A program made the position numbers and the translations under genes. Positions 1 to 11,042 of a stretch of DNA of 64,000 nt are shown here, in pieces. The notes under the pieces are model-generated. The model had not been told where the DNA came from, made no database searches, and was given only the letters and a program-made list of their open reading frames with translations. Position 1 is the first letter of the stretch, and each line of letters begins with the position of its first letter. The stretch is from positions 22,976-86,975 of the forward strand of contig JAISFS010000116.1 in NCBI GenBank assembly GCA_031263485.1, given 5' to 3'. Source of the DNA: Deltaproteobacteria bacterium (GTDB taxonomy: Bacteria > Desulfobacterota > Desulfarculia > Adiutricales > Adiutricaceae).

Positions 1-3000
1 GCCAGAGCGTTGCCGTCCCGTCTCGCGGCTGTCAGGCAGAGTTCGGGGGTCTTCAGGCTCTCGGGGATCCAGGCGAGCGCGTTGCCGTCCTGTACCGCGG
101 CCGCCAGGCAGAGTTCCGGGGTCTTTTGATCTTCGGGAACCCAGGCGATGGCGTTCCCGTCCTGGGACACCGCCGCCAGGCAGAGCGTCTGGGTCTTCAG
201 AGACTCCCGCGCCCAGGCGAGGGCGTTGCCGTCCTGTTCCGCGGCCGCCAGGCAGAGTTCCGGAGTCTTAAGATCCTCGGGAACCCAGGCGATGGCGTTA
301 CCGTCCTGGGACACCGCGGCGAGGCAGAGTCGCGGGTTCAGGTGTTCTTCCGGCACGTGCTCGAGCGCATTGCCGTCCTGAGACACTGCGGCAAGGCAGA
401 GTTCGGGGGTCTTCAGATCCTCACGCATGTGCCTGAGTGCCATGCCGCAGCACTGGACGGCGGCGAGGCGGATTTCGGGGGTGGCTAGGTCGCCGGGCAC
501 GTCCCGGAGCGCCTCGCCGTTCTCGCGGACTGCGGCGAGGAGTATTTCCGGCTTGGCGAGGGCATAAGGCACGTGCCTCAGCGCCGTGCCGTCACTGCGG
601 ACCGCCGCCAGGCAGATCTTTTCCGTCATTAGCCTCTCAGGCACGTCGTTGAGGCTATGGCCGTCTTGCCTGACGGCTTCGAGGCACAGTTCCCGGTTTA
701 TGAGCCCGTCGGGGACGAGCCGGAGCGGAGTCGCCATCACCCCGAGGCCCGTGTGGCCGAAGGGATCGGCGGGGTCGCGGGGGACCAGGCGGTAGTCTTG
801 ATCCCGGTATGCATCGGTCCGGGCGGAATCGGAGGGGGACGTCGCGTGTTCGCGCCAGGATGCGGCGTTTCCTTTGCGGATTGCCTCAAGACAGAGCTCG
901 GGAGTGACTAGCTTGCGGGGAACGAATTCCAGCGCCATGCCGTCGTTCATCACGGCCGCGCGGCAGATTTCGGGAGCCCTCAGGCGTGGGCTGACAAGCC
1001 CGAGCGCGAGCCCGTTCTCGCGGACGGCGGCGAGGCGAACTTCAGCGGACTGGAGCCTTCGGGGCACGAACCTTACCGTCAGGCCCGATCCCCGGACGGC
1101 CGCGAGGCACATCTCCTCAGTCATCCGTTTCCCCGGAACGAGCCTGAGCGTCCAAGGGTTCCTCGAAACGGCGGCCAGGCGGAGTGCGGGCCTGGCCAGG
1201 AGCGCCGGTGCGCCCGGGAACGACGCCCCGGTTCGCATCGCGCCCGCGAGGCGGATTTTCGGCGTCACGAGCCGGACGGGAACGTGTCTGAACGCGAGGG
1301 GCGAATCGAGGACGGCCGCGATGCAGATCTCCCTTGAGGCCAGCCGCGCGGGGACGGAAAAGAGGGCCTCGCCGTCGCTTCGGACGGCGGCAAGGCAAAG
1401 CTTGGAGGTGACACGCCTCTCGGGCACTCTTGCCAGGGCCTCGTAGGACTGCTGCACGGCGTTCGTCAGGATTTCCGGCGTCAGGAATCTGGGCGGGACG
1501 TACATCACCGCCTGGCCTTCCGAAATGACGGCCGCCTTGCAGATTTCCGGAGTCAGGAACCTTTCGGGGATGCAGGATATCGCACCGCCATGCGAACGGG
1601 CAGCGGCGAGGCGCATCTCCGGGGTCTCGATCGGTACCGGCACGTGCATCAACGCAAGCCCGTAATCCCGCACGGCGGCGAGGCAGACGTCCGGGGTTCG
1701 CATGCCCTCGGGCAAGTGTTCCAGGGCCTCGCCGTGCTCGCGGACGGCGGCGAGGCAGACGTCGAGTGTCCTTCTGTCCTCCGGGGCGTGCCAGATGACC
1801 TGTCCGCACTGGCGGACGGCGGCGAGGCAGACTTCAGATGTCCTCTTGCCCTCCGGAACCTGATCCAGGACCGTTCCGTCCCGGCGCACTGCGGCCAGGC
1901 ACACTTCCCGCGTCCTAAGGCCCTCCGGCACGAACTCCAGCGCCTCGCCGTCCTGCCGGACTGCGGCGAGGCAGATTTCCCGGGACTTCAGCCGCTCAGG
2001 AACGCTTTCGAGCGCCAGGCCGTCGTCCGTGACGGCGGCGAGGAGAAGTTCACCGGTAATGAGGTTTTCCGGAACGAGAGAGATGGCCTCTCCGGACTCC
2101 CGAACGGCGGCGCGGCACAGCTCCGGGGTCACCATGGCGGCGGGGACGAGTCCCAGCGCCGCTGGGTTGCCCTGTACGGCCGCCCGAATGAGCTCCGGCG
2201 TGACGAGGCTTTCTGGGACGTGCTCGAGGGCGAGGCCGTTCTGGCGCACGGCCGCCAGGCTCATCCCACGGTCAATCATTTCTTTAGGCGCGTGTTCGAG
2301 GGCCAGGCCGTTCTGCCGGACGGCGGTCCGGCAGAGTCCGGGGGTGACGAGCCGGTCGGGCACGTGACATAGCGCCTCGCCGTTCGACCTGACGGCCGCG
2401 AGGCACATGCCGCGGGTCCTCAGGTCGTCCGGCACCTCCCAGAGAGCCGAGCCGCCAGTGCGGACTGCTTCCAGGCAGAGGCGTCCGGACATTTGACTTC
2501 GGGGTACGTAGCTGATGGAATCGCCTTCGATGCCGGCGGCTTCCATGCAGATCTCCTTAGTATGCCTCTCTTCGGGAACGTACGCCAACGCGTATCCGTC
2601 ACCGCGCACTGCGGCAAGACAGATCTCCTCCTTCCTTTGCCGGTAACGCATGCTCATGATAGCCATGCCGAAGGAGCGGACGGCGGCGAGCAGAATTTCC
2701 GGCTTCAGGAGCCACGGCGGCGCGTGGAGGAGAGCTTCGGTGCCGAAGCGCCCCGCGGCGCGGACGATTTCGGAGGTCGCGATATTCTCCGGGACGTGCT
2801 CTAACGCGTCTCCGCAGGCATGGACGGCGGCCAGGCAGATTTCATGCGTCCTGAGGTTTTCGGGGATCCTTTCGAGAGCCAGGGCTTCATCGCGGACTGC
2901 AATTAGACAGAGCTCGGGCGTCAACAGCTCTTCCGGGACGCGCGAGATCATCCAGCCGTTCTTCCGGATCGCGGCAAGGCAGAGATCAGGCGTGACGAGA

Positions 3001-3608
3001 TGTCCGGGGATACGCCCGATCGCACCGTAGGAACGGCTGGCGGCGGAGATGACGAACTCCGGTGTCCTGATCCTCTCAGGCACATACGAGATGGATGAGG
3101 CTTCCTGGCAGAAGGCGGCTAGGCAGACATCCGGAGTCTTGAGCTCCTCACTCACAAATTTGAGCGCGGGGCCGAATTTGCGAACCGCAGCAAGACAGAC
3201 GTCGGACGTCATGGCTCGGTCAGCGACAAACTCGAGGGCAAGGCCGTTTTCCCGGACGGCGGCGAGACAGACGTCCGAAGCCTTGAGCGTCTCAGGGACA
3301 TGTTCCAGGGCTCGGCCGTCTTGACGGACGGCCACGAGGCAGAGGTCCGGAGCCTTGAGCGTCTCAGGGACATATTTCAGGGCCCGGCCGTCTTCTCGGA
3401 CTGCGGCGAGGCAGACGTCGAACGTCTTAAGCTCTTCCGGGACTTCCTTGAGCGCCATGCCATTTTTGAGGACTGAGGCCTTACAGGCCTCAGGCGTCGG
3501 AACTGTCGCCGCGGTGCCCTTGGGGGAACCGGATACACCGGCCTTATCCAAGGTTTCCTGGATGCGCTTGCGGAGGTCGTCATGCGGCGTTCTGAATGGT
3601 TTCGTCAT
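1..3608 (-). CDS. Giant DUF4116-repeat protein, N-terminal part (runs off left edge)
   Basis: The ORF track misses this frame because it has no stop inside the window. Reading the minus strand from ATG at 3608 (MTKPFRTPHDDLRK...) gives about 1200 codons without a stop. After ~40 residues it becomes a tandem array of ~25-residue repeats with consensus TPELCLAAVRxDGxALxxVPExLK, about 45 copies, matching the DUF4116 repeat. At DNA level this is a 75-bp periodicity with a conserved GCGGCGAGGCAGA-like core on the plus strand. Repeats near the start are more diverged, those toward the left edge more alike, suggesting recent expansion there. A non-repeat interruption (around 730-850, containing HATSPSDSARTDAYRDQ) splits the array. 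No signal peptide or membrane segment is seen. DUF4116 has no established biochemical role; a protein-binding solenoid is only a guess. The plus-strand ORFs listed here are shadows of the repeat. Confidence 0.9.
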   Translation of the reverse strand, partial: MTKPFRTPHDDLRKRIQETLDKAGVSGSPKGTAATVPTPEACKASVLKNGMALKEVPEELKTFDVCLAAVREDGRALKYVPETLKAPDLCLVAVRQDGRALEHVPETLKASDVCLAAVRENGLALEFVADRAMTSDVCLAAVRKFGPALKFVSEELKTPDVCLAAFCQEASSISYVPERIRTPEFVISAASRSYGAIGRIPGHLVTPDLCLAAIRKNGWMISRVPEELLTPELCLIAVRDEALALERIPENLRTHEICLAAVHACGDALEHVPENIATSEIVRAAGRFGTEALLHAPPWLLKPEILLAAVRSFGMAIMSMRYRQRKEEICLAAVRGDGYALAYVPEERHTKEICMEAAGIEGDSISYVPRSQMSGRLCLEAVRTGGSALWEVPDDLRTRGMCLAAVRSNGEALCHVPDRLVTPGLCRTAVRQNGLALEHAPKEMIDRGMSLAAVRQNGLALEHVPESLVTPELIRAAVQGNPAALGLVPAAMVTPELCRAAVRESGEAISLVPENLITGELLLAAVTDDGLALESVPERLKSREICLAAVRQDGEALEFVPEGLRTREVCLAAVRRDGTVLDQVPEGKRTSEVCLAAVRQCGQVIWHAPEDRRTLDVCLAAVREHGEALEHLPEGMRTPDVCLAAVRDYGLALMHVPVPIETPEMRLAAARSHGGAISCIPERFLTPEICKAAVISEGQAVMYVPPRFLTPEILTNAVQQSYEALARVPERRVTSKLCLAAVRSDGEALFSVPARLASREICIAAVLDSPLAFRHVPVRLVTPKIRLAGAMRTGASFPGAPALLARPALRLAAVSRNPWTLRLVPGKRMTEEMCLAAVRGSGLTVRFVPRRLQSAEVRLAAVRENGLALGLVSPRLRAPEICRAAVMNDGMALEFVPRKLVTPELCLEAIRKGNAASWREHATSPSDSARTDAYRDQDYRLVPRDPADPFGHTGLGVMATPLRLVPDGLINRELCLEAVRQDGHSLNDVPERLMTEKICLAAVRSDGTALRHVPYALAKPEILLAAVRENGEALRDVPGDLATPEIRLAAVQCCGMALRHMREDLKTPELCLAAVSQDGNALEHVPEEHLNPRLCLAAVSQDGNAIAWVPEDLKTPELCLAAAEQDGNALAWARESLKTQTLCLAAVSQDGNAIAWVPEDQKTPELCLAAAVQDGNALAWIPESLKTPELCLTAARRDGNAL

Positions 3609-5332
3609 GTGGGATCATCTTTCCGGTTACGGGGTTTCGTGATGGTATGCGGTTCCGGTTGGCAACGGAGGCAGGGAGTCCCGGAATGGCCGGGAAGCCG
3701 GCGAGAGAGAGGCGCGTGAAAGGCGAGGTCATGGCGCGGAGGGGCGATCATGGCCGCCAAGGGTCCGGGGGTGGGTCCGCAAGGCTTATCGAGTTGAAAT
3801 GTCCAGAGCATCGTCGCAGCGAGGGACACAACGGGGCCATAAGCCTTGCCTCAGGGCAGAGCGTATCGGGCCGTAATCGTCTGGCAGGGGACGGCCCCGA
3901 TCCCCTGATTGGCGGGTCGGTCCAACCGCGCCTCCGGGCCAATGAATGGCGCTTCACGGACTCGCGACGAATTCGCCGGCCGGTTCGGTTCCGGCAAGGG
4001 GAGGCGGCACGGGTCAGGTTGCGAGCCGATCTCCGGATAGTGGGGGGGCTACCAGAGGTCAAGGGGGGGGGTGGCTTCCTCCTACACGGACAGGTTGGCG
4101 CTCTCAATCCCGACTCAATCCCGATGGCGGCAAGGGGCCTCTTCGGCCAGAGTAGGCTGGCGTTGCGCTTCCCGGAGCCAGGGAGTCATCTTCGCCGGAA
4201 GGATCGTCGGGTTTAGGGTTGCCCTCAGGCCTTGGGATCCGGTATCGTAGCCGACCGGTGACCTCCCGGCTTCCCGTTGCCACGCGATCATGCGGATCCG
4301 CGCTGCATGGAAGCCGTCGGGGAAATGGACGGTAAGGAAAAGGCGCCCGGGAGCGGCGCCTTGAGGTCTCGCTGCACGGATACGATCTCATTGTATCCGA
4401 CCGTAACCTCGGCGGCAAGGGGGCTTTGCGGAGGCGAGGGAGCTCAGGTCTCACTTCGGGCGAAGGTCCAGGGCCGAATCCCGGGGCTTAGTCGGTCCGA
4501 TCGCGCTCCGTGGTATCGGGTACCCTTGGATGGGCATATAATACAGCTTGTGCCCAGGCAGTCATTTTCGCTTCAGTGTTCGGCAATGGGCCGGAGGCGA
4601 CCAGGCAAGCTTCCAGCTGCAGAGTTGAGGGTTGTTTGCGGAGCAGGTACGATTCGGGCGCCCCAGTGCAGGAATGGGAGGTTTAGTGATCCGGCCTGCC
4701 TTCGAGGAGGGGACGGCTCGTTTGTCGCAGGAAAGGCTCACGGGCTAATCTGCCCGAGCCTGGCCGTGCCGGACAGTATTGGTTCAACACAAGGCAGGCT
4801 AAGGATGGATCGGAGAAATCAAGTCGATGCAGGCGGGGCCGGGCGAGCAAGTCGGGGGCCCCGGGCGGGCAGTCCAGTCAGGCCCGGGAGCGGCGGTTCG
4901 GGCAAGACTGGCAATATCAGGCGTGGCAGGCTGCTCAAAGCGCAGGCAGGAGGCATGGAGTTTCGATGAAATGATGTACGCGGAATGAAATGATGTTCGC
5001 GGAAATGATTAAGGTGGAGGGGCGAAGATATCCAGGGCAGGGTGGAGAGATGCCGGGAAAAGCTATGGGGATCAGGGCAGGAAAAGCTGGAAGTTCAGCG
5101 CTTGGAAAGTGAGAGAAGGGACGGGAAGTGAATTGCGGGAAGATGAAGGAAGGGCCGAACAGATATAGAGGGTGGCGAATTCGGAGAGGAGATGCAAGTT
5201 GTCGCATCATTCGCTTATCCCTTAGGTTTAGGACTTGTCTCGTCGGCGTCCGCGGGATTGACGGATGCCCGGCCTTCGACGGGGACATACGCCGTGTGCA
5301 TGGCGCGGTGCGGGTGGCGGCTTAAGGAACCG
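3609..5332. other. Gene-free stretch upstream of the DUF4116 gene
   Basis: About 1.7 kb in which I recognise no gene. The listed ORFs overlap on both strands and give Arg/Pro/Gly-rich translations typical of GC-rich non-coding DNA. A short direct repeat (GAAATGATGTNCGCGGA, twice) lies at about 4967-5004. The DUF4116 gene's promoter presumably lies at the left end, but I could not fix one. Confidence 0.5.
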
Positions 5333-7125
5333 TTCGGAAAAAATGCGGCGGTGCCCCCCGCCTGACCAGCTGATTTCCTTGAACGTGACCGCGATGTCGG
5401 AATTTTCGGCAGCAGCGGCTATGGCAGCTACGAACCAGTCGCGGCCCGCGAAGCGGGGCGCGTCGAAATATCTGGCGACTATCCTGGAAAAGGCCCTTTC
5501 TCTGGCGCGGATCCTCCCTGCGGCCGGGGCACCTTTCCGTTCCGGGCGTCGTTGGCTTGAGCAATCGGAACCCCGTACAGGCCCTCGTATGGTTCAGGTT
5601 CATCATCGAGGATGAAATCCGTCGTTGCTTCCACGGTCGTCCCGTCGCAGTTGGGGGTTTTCGGGATGATTTCGTGGTCGAACAGTAGCACCTCGAGAGC
5701 GCAGCCGGAACGGCGCGGCAAGACGATCAGGAAGCGTAAAGGAGGATGCCGAAGATGTCCATGCAGCCCTTGAACTCTGGCGTAATCCCCGAGAACGGGA
5801 TCCCGAGAAGGCGTCTCGCCACATCCGTGTCCCGTCCGTGAAGAGAGCTGAGAAGCTCGCGTGCTGACGAGTCCAGGAACGCCTCGCCGTCATGCCCGTC
5901 ACTCCCCTTCAAGGCGAGAGCACGGGTATTGTCGACGTAGATGGCGCCGCCACCGCCTATCCCGTCGAATCCGTGTTCCCAGAACGGCAAAGGCCTGAGC
6001 CGCTCCTGCATGGATTTGTCCCCCTGGAGCGTCTGTCGGCATGGGAGCCCCCCTGACCGCCGTGACGGGCGCCTAGGTGCGGGTTTCCGCCTCCCGTGCC
6101 TTCGGCAGGCCCTTTCCCTCTTGAAGAATCTCGTTGCGGCGTAAGCGTTCGAGACCTTGGGCGTAGGGTCATCGCGGGAAGAAAAGGTATATCTGAAAGA
6201 AGCGGCCCAATGGGCCCGGCCAGGGCCCGCGAACCAGTCGAGGAGCGCTTCCGCGAGATCCCTTTTCATCGACTCCTGCCCGAGGCAGCCCGCCTTTTCC
6301 ATGGCGGCGAGCGCCGGGGCCAAGCGTTCCCTGAAGGCAATGCGGATTTCCTGTAGGGTGAAGCCGCAAAAGGTACGATATTCGGGTTTGTCGTCCATGT
6401 CTCTCGCGTTGATGATCACGAAGAACTGGTTGTGGCGTTCAGTATTACCGGTGGCCGTTACCAGCGGGAAATCCAGCTCAATGTAGTTGCCTTTCAGATT
6501 GCGGAAAACATGCGACAATTAACTCTATATCTCCAAGGTCTTCCTTCAGTCGCCGTTGTTGTGGCGCAGGGCGTAGTCACACTCGCCAATCAGGAGGATT
6601 ATTTTTTCCCGTATTGGTCAATTCAGCGATCCGCCATTCTTTCTTCGGGGACTTCCGCCGCCGCGGCCAGCAGATTTCTGCCAAGTCTGTTTATCAGGTC
6701 GCGGATCACGAAGCCGCAGGACATCGAGCTTCACCCCGAGCCGCCGCTGCCGACGGCGGCGATATGCGATGCCAGGCTCTGGCAGAACCGTTCAGGATCC
6801 GGGTTCGGAGCCGTCTCCGCGTATCCGGATACGTCATGCTCATGTCGATTCTTATCGCGACATAAGGCTTCCATTCGTGATTCAGACCGGGATCGGAAAT
6901 CCCTAGGCTTTAGAAAGGTCGCCGGTAGCTTCGGGCTACTGCCTTGACGTTATCCTCAGGAGCGTCTTGCCGTAGCATCTCGGCCTGGCCAGAAAAGGAG
7001 TATCCCACCTGTACTGATACAGGCGGCCGACAATCCTGTCTTGTCGATTTTGACAGCACCATTTTTATCAGGAAGTCCATGGAGTTCTGTTCATCAGCGG
7101 GAAGCGGGGTAAGGCTTTGGCTCAT
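5333..7125 (-). pseudogene. Decayed AAA-ATPase-like (PF09820 type) gene
   Basis: Pieces of one AAA-ATPase-like protein occur in order on the minus strand but in changing frames. N-terminus ADEQNSMDFLIK with KIDKTGL; a Walker A remnant FLARPRCYGKTLL (compare FLARPRGFGKSLV in the 48.9-kb copy); SDPGLNHEWKPYVAIRIDMS; a Walker B remnant IILLIGECDYALRHN; then ORF 5727-6518 with YRTFCGFTLQEIRIAFRERL, the family's CGFT motif; then traces of the C-terminal half (GLYGVPIAQAND, and SDIAVTFKEISW near 5350). At least five frame changes plus stops separate them. The invariant Walker B DE is GE here. Intact relatives are usually 500-580 residues with a C-terminal PD-(D/E)XK-like domain. Clearly non-functional; exact ends are approximate. 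Confidence 0.75.
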
Positions 7126-8528
7126 GCGTTTTGACCTCGTGTTTAGCGACCACACGACCTCAATATCCCGAAACCAGCGCGTTGGGTTTCTTGCGACCCT
7201 GCGGGCCGAGATCACGCATCCTTGCGGTTTTTGAGCGGCCAAAATGACGGGTCAACTCAAAAATCTTAGAGATTAATTCGGAAAATATTCCAAATATTCC
7301 CACGTTAATCAACTGTTTTACTGAATTATGATTTGATCGGATATCTGACTTCTTCCTGAAATGGAGTCAAACCAATTCAATAATTTCAAGATAATGTCTG
7401 AACAATTTTCACGATACGTCAAAATCTACGATGTCGTCATCCGGCTCCCCCAGCAGCTGCCGCGGTACAGGATTTCGGATGCGTTCGCCAAATGGCTGTT
7501 GAGCCTGCGGAGCTTCGAAGGTCACATCTTCCGTATGTTCCAGACACCTGCCGGGGCCGCTGGACTTAAGGGCAGGGATTTCCGATCGACGGTCTTCGAT
7601 GTCGTCTGTTCCTGAGGCCGACTGATGATCCGAGGATCACCGGCTGACAGAGTTTTCACACGAAGAGAGCGATTGATACCTCCTCCCCGAGCGGTGACGG
7701 CTGAACCTCAACCGGACAGTGTCCTCCGCGGGCCACCCCGTACCGAAGTCTGGGAGCCATCGTGGACCTGTTTGACCTTTCTCGAATGCCTGAAGGATGA
7801 CAACGGTCTGTGAGATCGCGTGCCGCACCGACCGGCGCGTTTTCTGCACCTGTTTCCAAGCATTTTCGCGATAACTGACTCAACGTTCGGTATTCCCTTA
7901 CCCGTCTGCCGCCCGCAGGGAGGGTAGAACCGACCGGCCACGCGGAATGGGAGGGCGACCGGCTCGGCCCTGTCGGGACTAAGCCAATACCCGCCGGGAC
8001 GGACTGCCGCGGCGGGCCTGCAAACGCTTCGGTATCGGCAGGGCAGCGGGATCGCGCCTCGAGTGTTTCGTAACAGACCGGGGTAACCCGGGAATGACAT
8101 TCCGTGCCGAAAATCCATTTGACTTGCAGACTTTCTGATCATATTATTCGCTTTCGGGTTCCGATTCCTACGCCTGACCCTTTTCGGCAGGAATCACTTC
8201 CGCCAAGAACCCCTTCCGGCAGGAATCAATTACGCCAAGAACCCCTTCCGGCAGGAATCATTTACGCCAAGAACCCCTTCCGGCAGGAATCTCAACGGCA
8301 CTGTTTCCGCCAACACCGCGACCCGCCGCGAGCGACGGCGGAGCTTGCCAGGCATCCTGGCCCCCCAGCATTATCGACCATGATTATGGCCGGGGCCTCC
8401 AGCTGGCTGGGCAGAGCCCTCCATCCTGCCAACCGTTGTTTCCGATGCCCGTCGTCTTAGATAGGGCGACGTCGGGATTCCTTCGGCATCCGCCCGTTCG
8501 ATGAAGCCCCGTCATTTTCTCTGGAACT
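7126..8528. other. Gene-free stretch with short ORFs only
   Basis: No supported gene. AT-rich DNA at about 7250-7430 precedes an 84-codon ORF (7361-7615) that has no ribosome binding site and no family I recognise. A 32-bp tandem repeat lies at 8185-8292 (listed separately). Confidence 0.45.
8185..8292. repeat. 32-bp tandem repeat, 3.4 copies
   Basis: Units start at 8185, 8217, 8249 and 8281, reading CGGCAGGAATCAnTTnCGCC then AAGAACCCCTTC. Copies are nearly identical and abut without spacers, so this is a minisatellite and not CRISPR. It lies about 240 bp upstream of the YbjN-domain gene. Confidence 0.85.
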
Positions 8529-9479
8529 ATGCATAGTACCGCTTTCACGCGCGACTCTCTCGCCGTCTTCCTCGCCGCATCGGCTCTTGCGTCCGCACTG
8601 GCCTTAGGTTTCGCCTGGCTCGCTACGGGAGGCAAGGACGCTTCCTTTCCGAGCGCGGCGCCAACTTCGGAACTGCCGCTTGCCTTGCCGGGCCAACTGG
8701 CTGATTTGCCTCCTGGCGCTCCCGGCTCCGGTGCGTCGACTGACGAAGTTGCCCGCCCCGTATCCGCCGACGAGTCTGGCTTGGCATCCGGGAGGTCCGG
8801 CCCTTCACCGTGCCCGGTGGCCCTGTGCGCCGCTCTTCTGGCTGCAGGGATCGCGGTCTTCCGGCGCTTGCGGTCCCGCCTGCGCCCCCGGCCCGGCAAC
8901 TGCCGACTGGGCCCCGGCCCGACCGGGGGAACCAACGACCTGACTTGCAGGGGTGCGCCGTTGCCCGTCCGCAAGCTCCCGCCTCTGCCCGATGCCGTCG
9001 ACGTGTCTGCCGGGGTAGCCATGCCAGGGAAGGACGCTGACGAACCGGAGGGGAACGATGGCCCGCTGGTGGATAGGCTCGGCTATCCTGCGCTCTTGAA
9101 GCTGATGCTTTCCCTCGACCAGAAGGTGACTCAGGAGAAGACCAAGGACGGTCACACCGTCCTGCTTTGGCGAATGTTCGGCGGGCTCCCATGTCTCGTT
9201 TTCTCCCTCGACGGCACGATCCTCATCATGAGGCACACGACCGAAGAGCCTCGCATGGCCCAAGAAAGGGTCAACGACTGGAACCGAAATCGCTTCTGCT
9301 CCCGCTCGTACTCCGATGCCGACGGCGTCCCGGTCATCGAGTGCGACGTCTCCCTTGAGGGGGGCGTGACCCGCAGGAACATCGTCGCCTGGATGGCACG
9401 TTGCATTTCCTCCGTGGCCACCTGGTACGAGGAGGTCGTGGAGAACCCTCTCCTTTTCGAGAAAAGGACGTCCCACTGA
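8529..9479 (+). CDS. Membrane-anchored YbjN-domain protein
   Basis: 316 residues. Two hydrophobic segments (about residues 10-32 and 96-112) are separated by a Pro/Ala/Ser-rich stretch. The C-terminal ~125 residues (from about 190) match the YbjN / type III chaperone-like fold: a WRMFGG strand, LVFSLDGTILIMRH, then VNDWNRNRFCSRSY and IECDVSLEGGVTRRNIVAWM, the typical order of the family. YbjN-family domains are thought to bind other proteins; the role here is unknown. The predicted arrangement is a short periplasmic or external loop with the YbjN domain in the cytoplasm, by inference. The ATG has only a weak GGA upstream. It stands alone, with no operon partner. Confidence 0.75.
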   Translation: MHSTAFTRDSLAVFLAASALASALALGFAWLATGGKDASFPSAAPTSELPLALPGQLADLPPGAPGSGASTDEVARPVSADESGLASGRSGPSPCPVALCAALLAAGIAVFRRLRSRLRPRPGNCRLGPGPTGGTNDLTCRGAPLPVRKLPPLPDAVDVSAGVAMPGKDADEPEGNDGPLVDRLGYPALLKLMLSLDQKVTQEKTKDGHTVLLWRMFGGLPCLVFSLDGTILIMRHTTEEPRMAQERVNDWNRNRFCSRSYSDADGVPVIECDVSLEGGVTRRNIVAWMARCISSVATWYEEVVENPLLFEKRTSH

Positions 9480-11042
9480 CCCAACCGAGCCTTGCCCGAT
9501 GAATGGGGGCCCAGCTGTCGGTACGCCCGGGGCGGCCAGGGTCGGTCAAGGGACCTCCGGTACGGTGTCAACCGTGCCCCCCCCCGGACGCGTCCGGGGG
9601 AAGGCTTTCCGGAAACGTCTATTTCTGTCTCGTGGGGCCCCCGTCCTGACCGAAAGAACGTCTGGCGCGTCAGTTTGCAGGAACTGAACCTTGAAGCCGT
9701 TATCGATTCCATGCGGCGGCATGGCGGATGACCCCTTTGTCGCGGGCGAACCCATCATGGATGCCCGAGACCGTCCGAGCCCCAAATAGAGCGCAAGTGG
9801 CCTTGACGCATATTTTTCAAAAGTCTGGTCGCACATCGGGGCAGTTCCGCTTTGCGCCGCCACTTTTCCAAAACGATGAAAATGTTCGGCCCGTACGCAA
9901 TGCCGTGTGAACCGACAGAATTCCATGATCGCGCACGCAGATTCCGTTAACCGTACGGTCCTGCCACTATCCCTCAGGAAATGCCGTTTGCGAAGAGAGC
10001 TGATTGGTTTTGGGATGCCGCGCATGGACCCCGCGTCATAATGCCCAGCCCGTCCCAAAAGCGGGAGGCCGAGGGCGGCGGATCAGGTCATGTTCAGTGC
10101 CCGACGTCTCGACGGGCACATATGCATGATTTTCGCGATCCACGTAAAAACTCAAATGTAGTTAAAATTTTTCAAGTATCTTTTATCACCCAACTGTTTG
10201 CTGAAAAATTTATGGCGTCCCGAAACCAAATAGGTTTATTTCGGTTGACAATTTCCCGGGTCATATGATAGATTCCGGGATTGGAAGATACCATCGGTCG
10301 GAAGACGGTCAGGTTTCATTGTCCTCCGATACCATAAGAGGCTTATGACGGCCTGCGCAAGTTGCTTCCTAGGGCCTGCGCAAGTTGCTAAGTTGCTTCC
10401 TATGGCCTGCGCAAGTTGCTTCCAACGGCGTGAGCCGGTCATGTGACCGGCGCTCGGGACGGATGTCTTGCTGAGCCGCTCACGACATCCCGCCATGACT
10501 GGCTCTTTCCGCCGATTGCCGGCAGTCGTGTCGCCGTACACAAGGGAATCTCGCGAATCCTCAATGACTGTCCCGGTTTGACGTAGATGCCGGTTCGCTC
10601 CGGTCTGCAGGAACTCCTGCTCCGTCAGTCGGCAATCCCGGTATCGCCGTCCTGCGGACACGGGATGTTTTCCCCGGCTAGGCCGAGTCCTTCTGCAATC
10701 ATGCCTTTGACTCCGCAAACACGATGGCAGGCATTTGGACTGGCGTCCGCGTGAGTGCCGCAGGCATTTATGTCGGGTCTGTCAGGGCCATCCCTTCCTA
10801 ACCGTAAACATGAACTGCAGGGATCTTGACCTGCCCCCGACGCGCAATGCATCTCTCGGCCATAATCCGTGTAGCGATGGCAGACGAGCGAGGCAATTAG
10901 ATGCGATGCGATGCGATGCGATCCGGTGCCAGGTTACTCGACACGATAGTCAGGGGCCACGGCGGCCCTGCAACCGAAGAAAGGAATACGCGATAATCCT
11001 GGCGGTGATATGCCGCTGATTTTTCGTGCTGGAGAAAAGACA
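9480..11042. other. Gene-free stretch between YbjN gene and AAA-ATPase-like gene
   Basis: About 1.55 kb without a recognisable gene. It contains a perfect 20-bp palindrome CCCCCGGACGCGTCCGGGGG (9581-9600), which could form a hairpin after the YbjN gene; a TTGACA-N17-ATAGAT promoter-like pair at 10245-10273 with no gene directly after it; a direct repeat at 10351-10425; and a GATGC run (four units) near 10902-10922. Confidence 0.45.
10351..10425. repeat. Direct repeat GCCTGCGCAAGTTGCTTCC, 3 copies
   Basis: Copies begin at about 10351, 10374 and 10405. The middle copy carries an internal duplication of AAGTTGCT. The array lies in gene-free DNA; its role is unknown. Confidence 0.8.

Noticed and set aside
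126-3583. Many plus-strand and minus-strand ORFs of 60-260 codons over the first 3.6 kb
   Set aside because: They are other-frame shadows of the 75-bp DUF4116 repeat; only the minus frame starting at 3608 gives a recognised repeat throughout.
8185-8292. Possible CRISPR array
   Set aside because: Repeats of 32 bp abut directly, with no unique spacers between them.
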